IMG/VR virus record: IMGVR_UViG_3300043429_000130
Span: 1-64,000 of that record
Length of the DNA stretch: 64,000 nt
DNA from: a virus
Strand: one strand, 5' to 3'
The notes under the pieces were generated by a model. The model ran no database searches. It was not told the DNA's origin and was given only the letters and a program-made list of their open reading frames with translations. The translations under genes were made by a program, and so were the position numbers. Each line of letters begins with the position of its first letter. The stretch's first letter is position 1. Of this stretch, positions 19,601 to 28,800 are shown one piece after another.

Positions 19601-22600
19601 TAGTTCTCTTCTTACCTAAAGCAGCATTATATCCATACTTTTGAATATAAAGATCTGATAGTCTTACTAATGCCTTAATAAAGGTATCTTTTTCTACATC
19701 AGTTAAGTCACGGTTAAATACACGAACAACCTTATCACCATAGATCTTCTTACCGTTCTCCATGGTATACTCCTGCATAACCAAACGGCCAGGTTGAACA
19801 CCTGCCATTACTACACCACGTCCAGTAGATACCCTTAGACCAATGTTTACATCAGGATTGCTTGCACTTCTTAAATCTGTAAAGTCTGGGTTCTCTGTAA
19901 TTACACGACCCTCTACTTCAGATTTAGAAAGTTGACGTTTACCATCTTCACCTATAGCAGTAGTAAATTCAATTCTTTGGATACCTGGTAATGCACTAAC
20001 TACATCTAGATATACATTACCTTCTTTAGTACGATCTACTAAAGATTGCTGAAAAGCTTTATGATCATCAATAGCCTTCTGAATATCTTCATCAGAAGTC
20101 ATTTCTTCATTTACAGTATAGTCTCTCTTAACTCTTTCTACATCCCAGCTCTTAACATCTGCTAAAGAACGATATATAATATTATCTTTAGACTCTTGTC
20201 CTTCTGGAATTAGTTCATTGTTTACATCTACGTAAGCATATTTAACTGTACCGTCAGCTTGTGGTAGTTTCTTTACAAGGACAACCTTAATATCATCTGC
20301 ATTAAATTCAGTATCACGTATAGAGAACTGATCATTATCTGCAGTGACTACTAAAAAACCATAGTTACGACCAACTAAGTTATATTTACCAGTAAACTGA
20401 AAAAATCTATCAGTACCATTTTCTTGATTAGGAACAGTATCCTCTGTATCAAGATACTGACGTCCAAAGGTTTTATTAAAACCAACCACCTCAAACTTAG
20501 GTCTTCTTCCTTCCTCACTAAATACTGTACTAGTTTCCTCAAGTTCTTCAGAGTCTTCTTGACTCTCTTCTTCAGGAGTTTTCTTTATAGCTTTTTTACG
20601 AGACTTTTTTACTTCTTCTTTTACCCAACCTTCTCTATCTAATATAGCAGCTAGTTCTTCTGCATCAACAATTTTTGGATCTCCTTCATTAAGTTTAATA
20701 GTAGCAGACTTATCTTCTTCGTTAACATCTACTATCTCAAGCTTAGAGACTTCACCACTTTCTTCATCTGTTCTATTATATACATCACCTACAGTAAACT
20801 CAGTAGTATTTTCTACATTATCATCTGTATCATAAGTGACAGAAATCTTTTTACCAGATGGTATTGGTGAAACTACAGGCTTAGGTCTAGATGCTTGTTC
20901 TTTAAGTTGTGAATCTACAACAGATAGCATGTCATCAGATAAAGCTTCTAAGAAGTTTTTCTTACCGTTAATAGTATCTGCATACTTAGCCCACTCTAAA
21001 CCAATACTCTTAATATGATTCTGTAACTCACCTTTAAGCTTAATCTTTTTATTTAAGTTATCAGTAACACCTGGCTGGTTACGATCTTCTTTCTCATATT
21101 TAAAGAAACCGTTCTCATCTTTCTCAAGAGTCTTAACAGTTGTCTCATTATCTTTTTGTAGCTTATCAAAGCTTTTCTTTAAACCATCAAGTACATCACG
21201 AGCTACAGTTTCTAGGTTTGTAACAAACCCTTTCTTCTGCATAGCTTCAATAACTTCTTCTTGAGATTTAATTCTGTACTGATATTCGTTAAGCTGATCT
21301 ACAATACCATCTGATAGAGAACTATTCTCTGTAGATAGTAAATCATTCTTAACTTCAGTTACTTCTGTTAACAGGTCATTAAGAATAGTCTTATAAGCTG
21401 CTTGTTCAGCTGCTATATTAACCATCTTATTTTTACGAGCTACATCATCCTGAGTACCATCAAACATGATGTCAGAATTCATAAGCTTGTTCTGTCTAAT
21501 AATAGAAGCGGCTAGTCCTTTATATCTATTGATCTGAGTATCAATATCTTCACCTAAAACAAAACCTAGTTTAGCTATTTGTTCTGGATCAGACTTTCTA
21601 ACTGCATCTAGCTTTTGATCAATAGTTCCTTCAACACCAGCATTTATATGTGCTACCACAAACTGTGCAAATGCTGTATCTCTTAATGCATCTTTCTTAA
21701 ACTTATCATTTACTTTAGTAGACTCATCTAATGCAGAGTTTACTGCTCTAAAAGAAGCTGCAATACCAGCAATCTTTTCATTATTTAGAATAGGTTGGTT
21801 GTTCTCATCATACACAAGTTGTTCCTTTTGTATAAGATTACCAGCCTCATCTGTAGACTCTACTATTTTAGTTTTGTATACATTACCAAACTTAAGCCAG
21901 TTTTCTTGAGCAGCATTATACATCTCAACAGATGATTGAGTAGCTGCTTGATCACGGTTAAATTGTCTTAAGCTACCAACAGCTGAACCAAAACCTCCAA
22001 GTATACCACCAATACCAATACTAACTGATGCTTCTGGATCGTTACCTTTTAAAGCTTCTGCTGTTTGTTTAAAGTATTGATCAAACACTTCACTAGTCAT
22101 AGATAGATCAGTCATACGTCCTTTAGTACCGTATGCTTCATTAATTCTCTGAATAGCAAGCTGTGCATTTTCTTCTACAAAACCTTCAATTGCTACACCT
22201 TGTCCAACACCACTTATAAACGCTCCTTTCTTAGAGTTAAGAAAACGCTCTATACCTGATGTAGCAGCTCTTACTCCCATGCTTTCACCAAACTCTGTAG
22301 CCCCAGTTACTGCACCTGCAATACCTGGAGTCTTACCAAAAGCTTGACCTAACCATTTAAGTTCAAATGCATTTGTTGCGGCTAATAAGCCAGCATTCAT
22401 TAAAAAAGTATTCTGTGCAGCAGCTCCTGAAATACGTGCTTTCTCTTGTTCAGTGTATGGTGTTCCATCTTCTTTAAGACGCATTCTACCAAACTCATCA
22501 TAAGTTAAAGAATCCATTACCCTATCTTTAACTTCTTTAGCTTCAAACATAGACTCTGAAGCTGTAGCCAAAGCCCAAGCATTAAACTTATCTAACCTAC

Positions 22601-23432
22601 TAAAAGCAGTAGCAGCATTCCTTGTATAGTTAGCAGCGGCACCAGCTCCTTCTATAGCAGCTTCTGCAGCACCTACACCAATACGTAATCCTGAAATACC
22701 TCTTGCTAATCTTGCTCCTAATGATAACTTACTTAAAGCTAAACCAGGAACCCATGCTGACACTAAAAACGCAACACCGTCTACAGCATCCGTCATCCAG
22801 AAATCTCCATCTGTAAAAGCTCTAGACCAAAAACCTTTATCTCTATCTTCTGCTTCTTGATAAGTAGGTAACCATTCATTCTTAGATTTTTCATCTAAGC
22901 TTTTAAATAAATCTGAAAAAGCATTATCTGATGCATTACTAATAAGGTCAGCATCCCAGTTTTCTGGGTTAAGTAAACTACCAATAAAACCTACACCTTC
23001 ACCAACTTTACTAACAATACCTACACCTAATCTTGCTGCACCTTTACCAAAAGTTTTAAAAGCTCCTTCTTGTTGACCATAGAAGTCATCATTGTCTATA
23101 CCATAGACATAACCATAGTCAGTACCTTCATACTTTTTAGTAATGTCTTGTGGTGTAACTTTAGGAGCAAGCCATGCTTCTCCAGAAAGTGGAAAAGCTC
23201 TCTTACCTATCATAGAGGCTGCATTAACAGCCTGCTCATAAGTTAATTTTTTACCTGGAGGATCTTGTTGTACAGGAGCTACTACTTGTTGTGGCTCAAG
23301 TGTTTCTACAGGAGCAGGGGGTTCTACTACAGGAGTATCTTCAACAGGAAGCTCTTCTGTATTAGGTAAACCTTCAACCATAGTATCTGGTATATTAGAT
23401 AAGTATTCTTGCTCAAAAAGATTTTCAGCCAT
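10653..23432 (-). CDS. Giant virion RNA polymerase polyprotein (DFDID motif) with NADAR-like and zincin-like regions
   Basis: A 4259-residue protein, extreme even for phages. The DFDID motif starts at residue 3349 inside AGSDFDIDKLN. This is the magnesium-binding loop of the two-barrel RNA polymerase described for phi14:2 gp66, which is packaged and injected to transcribe early genes. Segments in order: Pro/Val-rich N-terminus (1-60); hydrophobic Ala/Gly-rich stretches (about 210-500) that could insert in membranes; coiled-coil region (500-900); NADAR-like domain (about 1558-1685, SNLAPRTF and SVEHAYQ); zincin-like helix with HEAFE (about 1857) in place of HExxH; long unassigned middle; polymerase core around 2900-3700; helical tail. 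Fusion of parts that are often separate genes is likely. Proteolytic maturation is possible but unproven. Confidence 0.88.
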   Translation of the reverse strand: MAENLFEQEYLSNIPDTMVEGLPNTEELPVEDTPVVEPPAPVETLEPQQVVAPVQQDPPGKKLTYEQAVNAASMIGKRAFPLSGEAWLAPKVTPQDITKKYEGTDYGYVYGIDNDDFYGQQEGAFKTFGKGAARLGVGIVSKVGEGVGFIGSLLNPENWDADLISNASDNAFSDLFKSLDEKSKNEWLPTYQEAEDRDKGFWSRAFTDGDFWMTDAVDGVAFLVSAWVPGLALSKLSLGARLARGISGLRIGVGAAEAAIEGAGAAANYTRNAATAFSRLDKFNAWALATASESMFEAKEVKDRVMDSLTYDEFGRMRLKEDGTPYTEQEKARISGAAAQNTFLMNAGLLAATNAFELKWLGQAFGKTPGIAGAVTGATEFGESMGVRAATSGIERFLNSKKGAFISGVGQGVAIEGFVEENAQLAIQRINEAYGTKGRMTDLSMTSEVFDQYFKQTAEALKGNDPEASVSIGIGGILGGFGSAVGSLRQFNRDQAATQSSVEMYNAAQENWLKFGNVYKTKIVESTDEAGNLIQKEQLVYDENNQPILNNEKIAGIAASFRAVNSALDESTKVNDKFKKDALRDTAFAQFVVAHINAGVEGTIDQKLDAVRKSDPEQIAKLGFVLGEDIDTQINRYKGLAASIIRQNKLMNSDIMFDGTQDDVARKNKMVNIAAEQAAYKTILNDLLTEVTEVKNDLLSTENSSLSDGIVDQLNEYQYRIKSQEEVIEAMQKKGFVTNLETVARDVLDGLKKSFDKLQKDNETTVKTLEKDENGFFKYEKEDRNQPGVTDNLNKKIKLKGELQNHIKSIGLEWAKYADTINGKKNFLEALSDDMLSVVDSQLKEQASRPKPVVSPIPSGKKISVTYDTDDNVENTTEFTVGDVYNRTDEESGEVSKLEIVDVNEEDKSATIKLNEGDPKIVDAEELAAILDREGWVKEEVKKSRKKAIKKTPEEESQEDSEELEETSTVFSEEGRRPKFEVVGFNKTFGRQYLDTEDTVPNQENGTDRFFQFTGKYNLVGRNYGFLVVTADNDQFSIRDTEFNADDIKVVLVKKLPQADGTVKYAYVDVNNELIPEGQESKDNIIYRSLADVKSWDVERVKRDYTVNEEMTSDEDIQKAIDDHKAFQQSLVDRTKEGNVYLDVVSALPGIQRIEFTTAIGEDGKRQLSKSEVEGRVITENPDFTDLRSASNPDVNIGLRVSTGRGVVMAGVQPGRLVMQEYTMENGKKIYGDKVVRVFNRDLTDVEKDTFIKALVRLSDLYIQKYGYNAALGKKRTKALSKEDAAELKLIEDYLKHIVNWSRPVKGKSSDKYFWVQSGLHRGSFKIDFDKESILKNRDKLVKGLTHHVNNVALQNNDSFDTIKFVKDKAVRDKSFDSYEEYLLAAREDGTTPPVYTSLPLYDSSTPQRTQVQLIWKDPSIVEPEVSQEQKAAKKKPIPKVKGSSELMDDKIDEFLDMSRNEIELSGFKISYVVQQGGFVIKIEGPKLKPKLSKLFVNQKEIQENRSEILKSITQVTGYIYGVNRGLKQLAAQAIQKAAETKATGQQPTAPVVQPTKPVINVYWSGPESETNTRELSNLAPRTFTWSGNEYGSVEHAYQTNKSGTFDQATYDKYVAVGGYGTKIRGKAVKKGFDNLQLMRDLVVESFKQNPDKAQLLLKYSDFTHTTKEVIDEAFLEGLRLAQKNAESTSTTAGVIVSEQSQADRLSGREPLTGVTTSTESLQEGPFFSVEEAVANAVPENGKLTAAVYQMNVKTQEVVKLAEAVIGIPSGNINAAKALLTKALIAQLDIDSEEPPFRLDVGEMEATEDFAKLAKFMKEKLPMFPIKKMGHLIHGKGLGAFMRGALYIYENAGLGTGFHEAFEAVWASFLTQDEKFELASEFKSREGTFYNKFSRETKPYSEASMYDVREMLAEEFRSYILLDQSIGNKIARFFKNLWKGIQALFNLSTKDKTEMNSSINKLFKKIGSGKFKNAKFIKDNRLTGPSYKAVADLTQKDTSDILEGLNYYFFTELFKKGNNIDSILGSLDKKESNVLLSSLWNTATEQVINNLTLVSPKIKSIVEAYKDDFYREFKKNLDRYGVIFSEIEQDENDVTDTLGIRDAITIDPRKMTSTNVMLLLASLPQTTVVKGKTVLVKNDLNQPRLVNTDRVHTTLLNELSNVVSIVDKNGIRKNTLNLMFQKLDKKYRLQDNNYRENYGWLRNLKLRLKYENNLGKVIPASSLSEEDLMLRVSFTKSFSNARFTPEKLIISDEGYIYNTNPLINVNDDRIRNEWANNLKIAVQNKQTQIVKIDSSGRMMINRKSDDYLDLMDTARNRSSYDLATALNALSSLGIEFNATLNDLAQFEQSIREQTLQILDVMKSGEIEDIADLFGRNVVGGRINTLIAIESKFNSEDNILSYNNAEGQQQFSVGQPSLLSNMINILNTVNSQEELIQTAPWLGTIDKETGEVVFNAYQTNSELLKKGGRLFDINGKRKNNTQLTFHVISGLGITEVDGNNTAKLQFPERVANKIHFLLNNTVFSNINSDKSTEYGIGIPGKLMVSRRDVERMMQDDNRTIIDMYMNQLIDELDAAEIQSIAPVDIQYYRDNVFNLGHFRDIIGPDLIAKFNKDVINGELEREDFVEQNREALEDKIATYINFKIEDTAAFLKDLDIFIKPNSFNSDLYVTDAIDNESLDEMLGTAEKQTLHYNTAGYDSESKTRSGYTEENIKTIAAILALNEEILLTEQHKLIYGHPALYKDLPKRANGATSTKEAFVEDSDVIDWMDMNMVRNDGKLRSSEVHQTIKNISFKDMDVVSAFYQDIAQSTYNQMIESGIPKDKAEKKVGARFNEQGQITGFILNRKKEFTGVIKAYMNLNEADAMAMGLPDVIRDILFMSGKFTAQRKAQWNYEIAYETLVRSGSMRNAKGETIKKTDPRYKKATQAEIQAAQETFDKGNPGYIFEMLKPQYFGYAVTDNVTHPVFLKHALQPKFYRHVEGSQFEKLYIAAQKEKVDVIGFESGEKVGNVTTAEGNFVPVYTEAGDVNIQTTNKGYQLAADLPRQSLYSRFYGIQVEQSSKPKKFVVKGTQVTKQVMSNFYENGKPVNEAIGLLIKEYNDTLREMMKLGKEELLKEIGLERKNDTEYTTKDISRLVSLLRKEAENRDLPDNMINAINYITNENDTQSLEYEFDTLINRDKIDNILNSIVDSRVISQKMSGKSSPQAASTLYESAPRNYVYLKDGVYKTLTKSEIKALTPEEKASIRMQSSDLKFYHSKDGKVQAAEMYITWPFTEVTPEELGLKLENGIYRMPEGGINGLDNELLKAIAFRIPTQGMNSIESIIIKGFTPAANGDMVVVPSEIVGKAGSDFDIDKLNIYLGNYYVDLLGRDYSSQEFKDFMTADMLSAGASQEYIDNVLSIITPDQFKQINQSTYKDNGKLIKGAKSSLSDISASKETQEDLAFIKASITRYNASVKGKKTIRYIKDNLGTKESLQNKLINIMSELVLRPENYAQLVAPNTTDTLKDLAEDIKGWKVDAGTKQLEDEKSPTYLRTFIGSNSIRERYLTAKRMVGIAALHSTFHVMSQVSGLKLNNKYSSKSLYYLNAKGEDAKTVNIKLNHHGRDENGLYSIGHILDKAGDYISDLISQALSGFVDGAKDPFVFDLNFSLNTANTWFYLQHHGVPVEEVAYFFNQPVLDSLFKEISKNRSSFKVINGENLTRKELFYKVIAPYYNKVVGGDLMAMLAGAEKNGKASEDAIYSIVLTELNEIKDSVESFKPEDLKKAIKDGSNADARLQIAILMDYVEYEAQARLMSNFMQAIGYDTNKTKTVQENMLQIGRWERSKQENFINNPEDILDNTFLGELKKQKEDIFNLFRDFFITLSPEIQEVFQPLYEKIDNPEFFMMKDDAINLINKYQNFVVAYLLHTTSYINAEGKEETLNNMYKDLFTGNNSFPAKLYKLKNSEDPNISDNLIIKELIPMMTDDATKTDNIMLFRNKMDTFEINNVIEAYNNLRSYGEKTADEDLVKFADDLAKFSILQSGMQSSFIDYKKVLSTEIYSELVKTILDRFKLNPVISTDQVWRSFHQNNWFNRSIVAKAPSWIKVKNGELSISPNSSVSLNDFLIKYVRDPKISREELKKMKKNKTILQAYQPILFEKTDQKDKKGKILYIPISKVGNGNRMLEIYKDDQESILPSNVMQMDTKAALTAAEGYKSAKDLMREPEFIKAMEQLKGEKTQNNGLKALAEKALRKVKDNNEVDETISKKEEESVKCNKGKA

Positions 23433-23447
23433 AAAAGTACAGAGTTA

Positions 23448-25814
23448 TTATTTTGTGTTTAGTATGGTTCCAAGAAGTCGTGGATCATTAGCAAATCCAA
23501 AAGCTGCAGCATATGCATCTAATGGAGATACGTATGTATTATTTACAGCATGACCGTTTACATGTAATAAGTATTTATAAACGCTTGGTGTATTAGTACC
23601 TATTTTCTCAATTTGATATGTTGGCATACCTGACTTACCCATAATATTAAAAAAAGTAGTAAATCTAGATTGACCCGGAGGAGTCATTAAATCATCAAGA
23701 CTAGTTACAATTTCTCTATGTAAAGGATCCATTCTTCTAAAAGGATCTAAATTAGCTGCAATAGTTGGACCGATTTTACCTACAGTAAATGTATTAGTCT
23801 TTTCATTATAAGTTACATCTTGTGTACCAAGAGTTGCTATTAGTTTATTTTTAACAACTTCTCTATCTACAGGTTTAGTAGAATTAAAATCATCAAGACT
23901 AAACTGTAGCTGCAAATCTTTAGCAGTAGGAAAAAACATAATACCAGCTACCTTACCTTCTAAACCTGTAATAGCTTCTAAGTATCCTTTAGTTCTTTTA
24001 TAATCAGGATCATTAACACTTAAAGCCATTCCACTTTTAGTTTGAGTTACTATAGTATTACGTTGATTATTAAACTCTCTTTTAAAACTATTAAATTGAT
24101 TATCTAAAGCCATTCCTTCTTTTAAACTTATACCAACTTTAACAGCAGCTGCTTGTTGTGGTAGTACTAATCTAAAATTGTTTGAAGTTCTAGTTGCATC
24201 TTGACGTGCTGGCTCTTGATAAAATCTACCTAAGTCACGAGTAACTTTTTGACCATCTGCATCAACTTTTGTTTCAAAATAGGTACCAGTTGTAGGATTA
24301 AAGTTTACAACTGGTTTAGCCATACTAGCCTGAACTTTATTTTTTTCTTGTAAGTATGTTTGATATACTTCCCATTGTGGGCCCATTTTTTCTATGGCAT
24401 ATCTTTCTGCATCAGCATTCCAGTGTTCTAACTTACCTTTAGCGTTTTCTACAGCTTGACTTGCTCTTGTAAACTCTATAAGTTCCTTGTTAGTCTGATT
24501 TCTGCTAATCCAGTTATCAAGTTCTTTTTGAGTTAATGAACCAGAAGATCTACCTTTAAAAGTAGGATCTGTTCTAACAATAATATCTTTAAGTTCAGAA
24601 AGTTTAGATCTTTGTAATCTTTCTGCATTAGATACTTCAGCATTTAAAGTAGTTAAGTTAGTTGTAACTTCTTCTCCAGGAGTTTGTACAGGCACAAATG
24701 GTAAGTCTTCCTTATCTTTTTTCCTGTTTTTTTCATTCTCTGCAGCATCAAAAGCCATACGAGCATACATCATAGCCACTTGGTTAAAACCAATAGTTTG
24801 TTCTATATCTCTATGTGAATAACCATTAGCTATACGACCAACTGTTTGACCAATGTATATATTCTCAGCAAGCTTCTGAGCATTCTTCTTTAAAAAATCT
24901 ACATCTCCTTGTTGAATACTCTGAATATTACCACGTATTTCTTTAGATCGTTCTGTATAAAAATCCCTCTCTTCTTTTAAAGCTTTAACTTTTTCTGGAT
25001 CTTTTTCTGCTTTTAAAGCTATATTAACATCTTCAAGTCTATTATCTATTAATGGTAAATCTTCAGCAGCTTGAGTCATGTATAAACCAGCAACAGAATT
25101 AAGATCTGGAAATCTAACAGCTGCTTCAATACGCATCTGCTGTTTAGCCTTATCAGAAAGTACAGAACTTAAGTATTTATTAATTTCTTCTTTTGTATAA
25201 GAAGCATCCTTAGTAGTAACCATGTACATACCATTGATCTTTTCAATCTTAGTAGAACTAGGTTTAAAGTCTTTCATGGCATCTTTGATCTCTTTATTCC
25301 AATCATGAAAAGGAGTAAAAGATCTTCTGTTACTATAGTAATCACCTACAGTAGATATATCATCTTTAGCAAAAGCTTCCCTTTGCATACGGACATACTT
25401 AATATTATCATCACTATATTCTTTACCACCGTCTTTTAATCTATAAGATTCAGCAATACTTTCTTGCTGATCCCAGTGAGATGTTAAAGCCATATCAGCA
25501 AGAACCCCACGGTTCTTTACAAAAGGTTCAAATACACCAGCAGCCATTTTAACATTCTGCTGTTGTGATAAGTCTAATGAAGATAAGTTTTTAAGATTAT
25601 CTTGTGCTTGTTTAAGAAACGTATCTCTCACTTGAGTACTGTAAGGGTTAGTTACATTTCTATTTACAAAGTTATAGGCACTATTAACTTGAGCAAAACC
25701 TTGCTCATATAGTCCCTGTCTCCTTCTTAGCATTGTATCTAGAAAGGAGAAGTCAGGTGTAAACAGAGCTGGCTCTGGAATTACATCAGTTATGTTAGGT
25801 AAGTAGGTTGCCAT
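23448..25814 (-). CDS. crAss-like virion (cargo-type) protein
   Basis: A 788-residue protein directly upstream of the polymerase gene (15-base gap). The N-terminus contains the pattern PDFSFLDTMLRRRQGLYEQG followed by an AQDNLKNLSSLDLSQQQN block, a combination I recognise in structural proteins next to the RNA polymerase in crAss-like phages. The rest is mostly helical and charged, with a Thr/Pro-containing middle (about 350-370) and a more globular C-terminal third. No enzymatic motif is visible. Its place between muramidase-containing virion proteins and the polymerase suggests a capsid cargo or ejection protein, by analogy with the cargo proteins of the crAss001 virion. Confidence 0.7.
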   Translation of the reverse strand: MATYLPNITDVIPEPALFTPDFSFLDTMLRRRQGLYEQGFAQVNSAYNFVNRNVTNPYSTQVRDTFLKQAQDNLKNLSSLDLSQQQNVKMAAGVFEPFVKNRGVLADMALTSHWDQQESIAESYRLKDGGKEYSDDNIKYVRMQREAFAKDDISTVGDYYSNRRSFTPFHDWNKEIKDAMKDFKPSSTKIEKINGMYMVTTKDASYTKEEINKYLSSVLSDKAKQQMRIEAAVRFPDLNSVAGLYMTQAAEDLPLIDNRLEDVNIALKAEKDPEKVKALKEERDFYTERSKEIRGNIQSIQQGDVDFLKKNAQKLAENIYIGQTVGRIANGYSHRDIEQTIGFNQVAMMYARMAFDAAENEKNRKKDKEDLPFVPVQTPGEEVTTNLTTLNAEVSNAERLQRSKLSELKDIIVRTDPTFKGRSSGSLTQKELDNWISRNQTNKELIEFTRASQAVENAKGKLEHWNADAERYAIEKMGPQWEVYQTYLQEKNKVQASMAKPVVNFNPTTGTYFETKVDADGQKVTRDLGRFYQEPARQDATRTSNNFRLVLPQQAAAVKVGISLKEGMALDNQFNSFKREFNNQRNTIVTQTKSGMALSVNDPDYKRTKGYLEAITGLEGKVAGIMFFPTAKDLQLQFSLDDFNSTKPVDREVVKNKLIATLGTQDVTYNEKTNTFTVGKIGPTIAANLDPFRRMDPLHREIVTSLDDLMTPPGQSRFTTFFNIMGKSGMPTYQIEKIGTNTPSVYKYLLHVNGHAVNNTYVSPLDAYAAAFGFANDPRLLGTILNTK

Positions 25815-25834
25815 ATACTACATTATAAATATAC

Positions 25835-25865
25835 AAAAAAATCTTTAAAGTTTAGAACTAAACTT
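25835..25865 (-). terminator. Weak hairpin and T run between two virion genes
   Basis: Read on the minus strand, AAGTTTAG pairs with CTAAACTT around a tiny loop, then a T run follows a few bases on. It lies in the 72-base gap after the 1303-residue gene, the largest gap in this virion run. The AT-only stem is weak, so it would attenuate rather than stop transcription. Confidence 0.45.
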
Positions 25866-25886
25866 CATAGGTTTACAATTAATTAT

Positions 25887-28800
25887 TTAAGTGGTTTGTC
25901 CAAATGGATTAATCATTGCACCAAACAATGGATTATACATTGCTGGCATACTTTGAGCAGTAGTTCTAATACTGTTTGGAATACCATCTGCATTACTATC
26001 TGAATATGTACTTCTTGGAACTGTTCTGTTCATATACTGTTCAACTGTTAAATCTGGAAAAGATTTCTTAGCTGCATTATATCCTTTAGAAATACTAGCC
26101 CAATCTAAACCTCCAGCACCTGACCCACTAGACATCATTCCTAATCTACTAGGATCATATCCTTGTTTAAAGAAGGATAAACCAGATCTTGGATCTACAT
26201 TGTAGATAGGGTTAACTTTATTAAGCATATCTAAATACATTCTATTAGCAAATGCATTGTTAGCTGCTTTAGTAATACCAGTTAAATACTTTCTACGAGC
26301 ATTATCAAGATTTTGTTTAGTAGTAACAAAGCCTTCCCAACGTCTTTCTCTTGCGTTAGTATTGTAAGCATCATTAGCTGTCTTACGTTGTAACTCTTGA
26401 GCCATAAACTGATTAGCTCTATCTACATTACGAGAGTCTACTTGAGCAATATCTTGTGCTACACCCTCACCAGTTTGACCTGCTAAGAATGAAAGGTTAG
26501 AAGCCATAGCTGTTCCTGGTTGATATTGACCAAGAGTAGTAGCAGCAGTATTAAATGTCTGCTGTCTTTGCTGAGCTTTAGATAACCAATCTTCTAATAC
26601 TAAATCACCTTGTCTATAAGGAAGATCTGGAACAAAAGGAAGATAAGCTTGTGGAGGAACCAATCCTGCTGTTAACAATGCTAGTTTATCTGGTGTTAAG
26701 AAACCAGGTTTTTGTTCAGGAGGTATTTCACCAGTACGAATTTTACCTGGTATAATTTCACCAGGACATTGTAAAGAAGCAGCTTGTCTTGATCCTACAG
26801 CTCCATCAGCAGCCATAGCTTGAGCATCCATATAAGATGACTCAACAATAATAGGATTACCGTTTTCATCTCTACCAGTACACTTATAACCAACTGGAGA
26901 CTTTCCAGGAACCATTTTAGGTTTAGAACGATAACTATCATAGTGTTCAGCTGCAAGCATCATATCATCTCCTAACTGAGTTCTATAATCTGCACCTACA
27001 AATCTTTCAGCAAACTTTGGATAAAACTGTTTCTCAAAGAAGTTCTTATTAGTATATAAACTCTTAGTATTCTTTAATTGGTCATCACTTAAGTTAGATA
27101 CATCTACACCAAGTTCTTTAAAGTAAGCTTTACGAATATCAAGCTCACTCATATTCTTCATGGCATCTTCACCCAGAACATCTTCTACTACTCTACGTTC
27201 ATACATTTCAGGTTTATATCCACCAAAGAATCCAGCTTTTTTCTTTGAGTCACCAGTCCTTTTAAAAGTTAGTCCAGGAGTAGATGATTGAATAACTCTA
27301 AACCCAGTATTATTTCCTTCTGCACCTCTTTTAAATCCAAACTTACCAGCTAAACGAGCAAACTCTTTTGCATCTGCATCAGACATGTCTGCAACATTAT
27401 ATGCACCAGGTACTAACTTATTATTATATTTCTCAAGTAGTCCTTTATATTTTGCAAACTCAGGATCACTAAGAGCTGCTAGTTGTTTAGGTGATAACGT
27501 TTGATCTATAACTTCAGTATCCGGCATAACTGTAGGCTTAGAAGCAGCTTGACGTCTGTCTAACTCATCAAGAATAGCTTGTTGTTTTTGCTGTTCAATA
27601 AAAGCAACAACACTAGGATCTAAAACTTGACCTGCTACTTGATACTCAGGTAAATAACCACCATAAGCAGCTATAGCCATTTGATCTTCTGAACCTTCTG
27701 CAACAGCAGGAATACCTTGAGGGAATCCTTTCATCTCCTCTTGTATAGTAGCAAGAGCAGAAAGTTTTTTACGGTAGTTGGTTAACATTAACTGAGCAGT
27801 AGATTTAGAAATCTTATCAGCTTCTGGATCTTCTACAATAGCTTTATACTTATTAATATCATACTTCCTAGCAATCTCAGCAGGAGTATAACCGCCTTTC
27901 TTAAGAGGCATACTAAATAAAGTAAGAACAGAAGGATCTTTAATTTTCATCTTAGCCGTATCAGAAAAGATAAAACTTCCTTCTGGTACATTAAGAGGAG
28001 TACCACCTTGAGAGTGACGCTTACCGCCAATCTTCATATGCTCAAGTCCTCCATCACCATCTAAATCACCATATACAGTTTCACCTCTTTCTGCCTCTAT
28101 ATTAGCTGCGTAACGAGGTACTTCTCTAATAGTATTACTTACTGAGTCAGCTTTAGACTGAGGCATTTCAGTTTGTACTCTACGTTGACCAAGATCTAAA
28201 CCATATCCATTTTGACCACCGTATTCAAACTCTAAGTTTTCTGGTTTACCAGTTATTCTAATCTTTATCATGTTACTTGTATTAGCAAAGTTTTGTTCAC
28301 CACCCATTTCAAACATTCCCTCATTAGGCTTACGTGTTACATCCTCACGGAACCTACCTGTATTAATGTTATAGTTTCCTCTAAACTGAGGACTAACAGC
28401 TTGATTATCAAACTGGTTTTGTCTAAATGCTCTCTCGTAATCTTTAAGCTTTTTATTTTGACCAAAGTAATCTACTACAGCTCCAGCTGTTAATACAGCA
28501 TCAGATATATCAGAAACTTTATTAGCAAGTGATGAGTTAACCGCACCACATCTAATAGCTGCTTCTGCTTTTGTAGAGAAGGCACCTGCTGCTTTTCTAG
28601 CATCATCATTTGCGTAAGAAGACGCTTGAATATCAGCAGTTCCATCTGGTTTCAATCCTTTACATATATATCCTATTGGTGACTTCATACCGAATGTTTT
28701 ATTAGCAGCTTGTTGTTGAGGAGTAGCACCTAATGTAGGATACTGTTGTTGTAACTTAGCATCTGCAACAGCTTGAGTATCAGCTACATAATCTGTCCTA

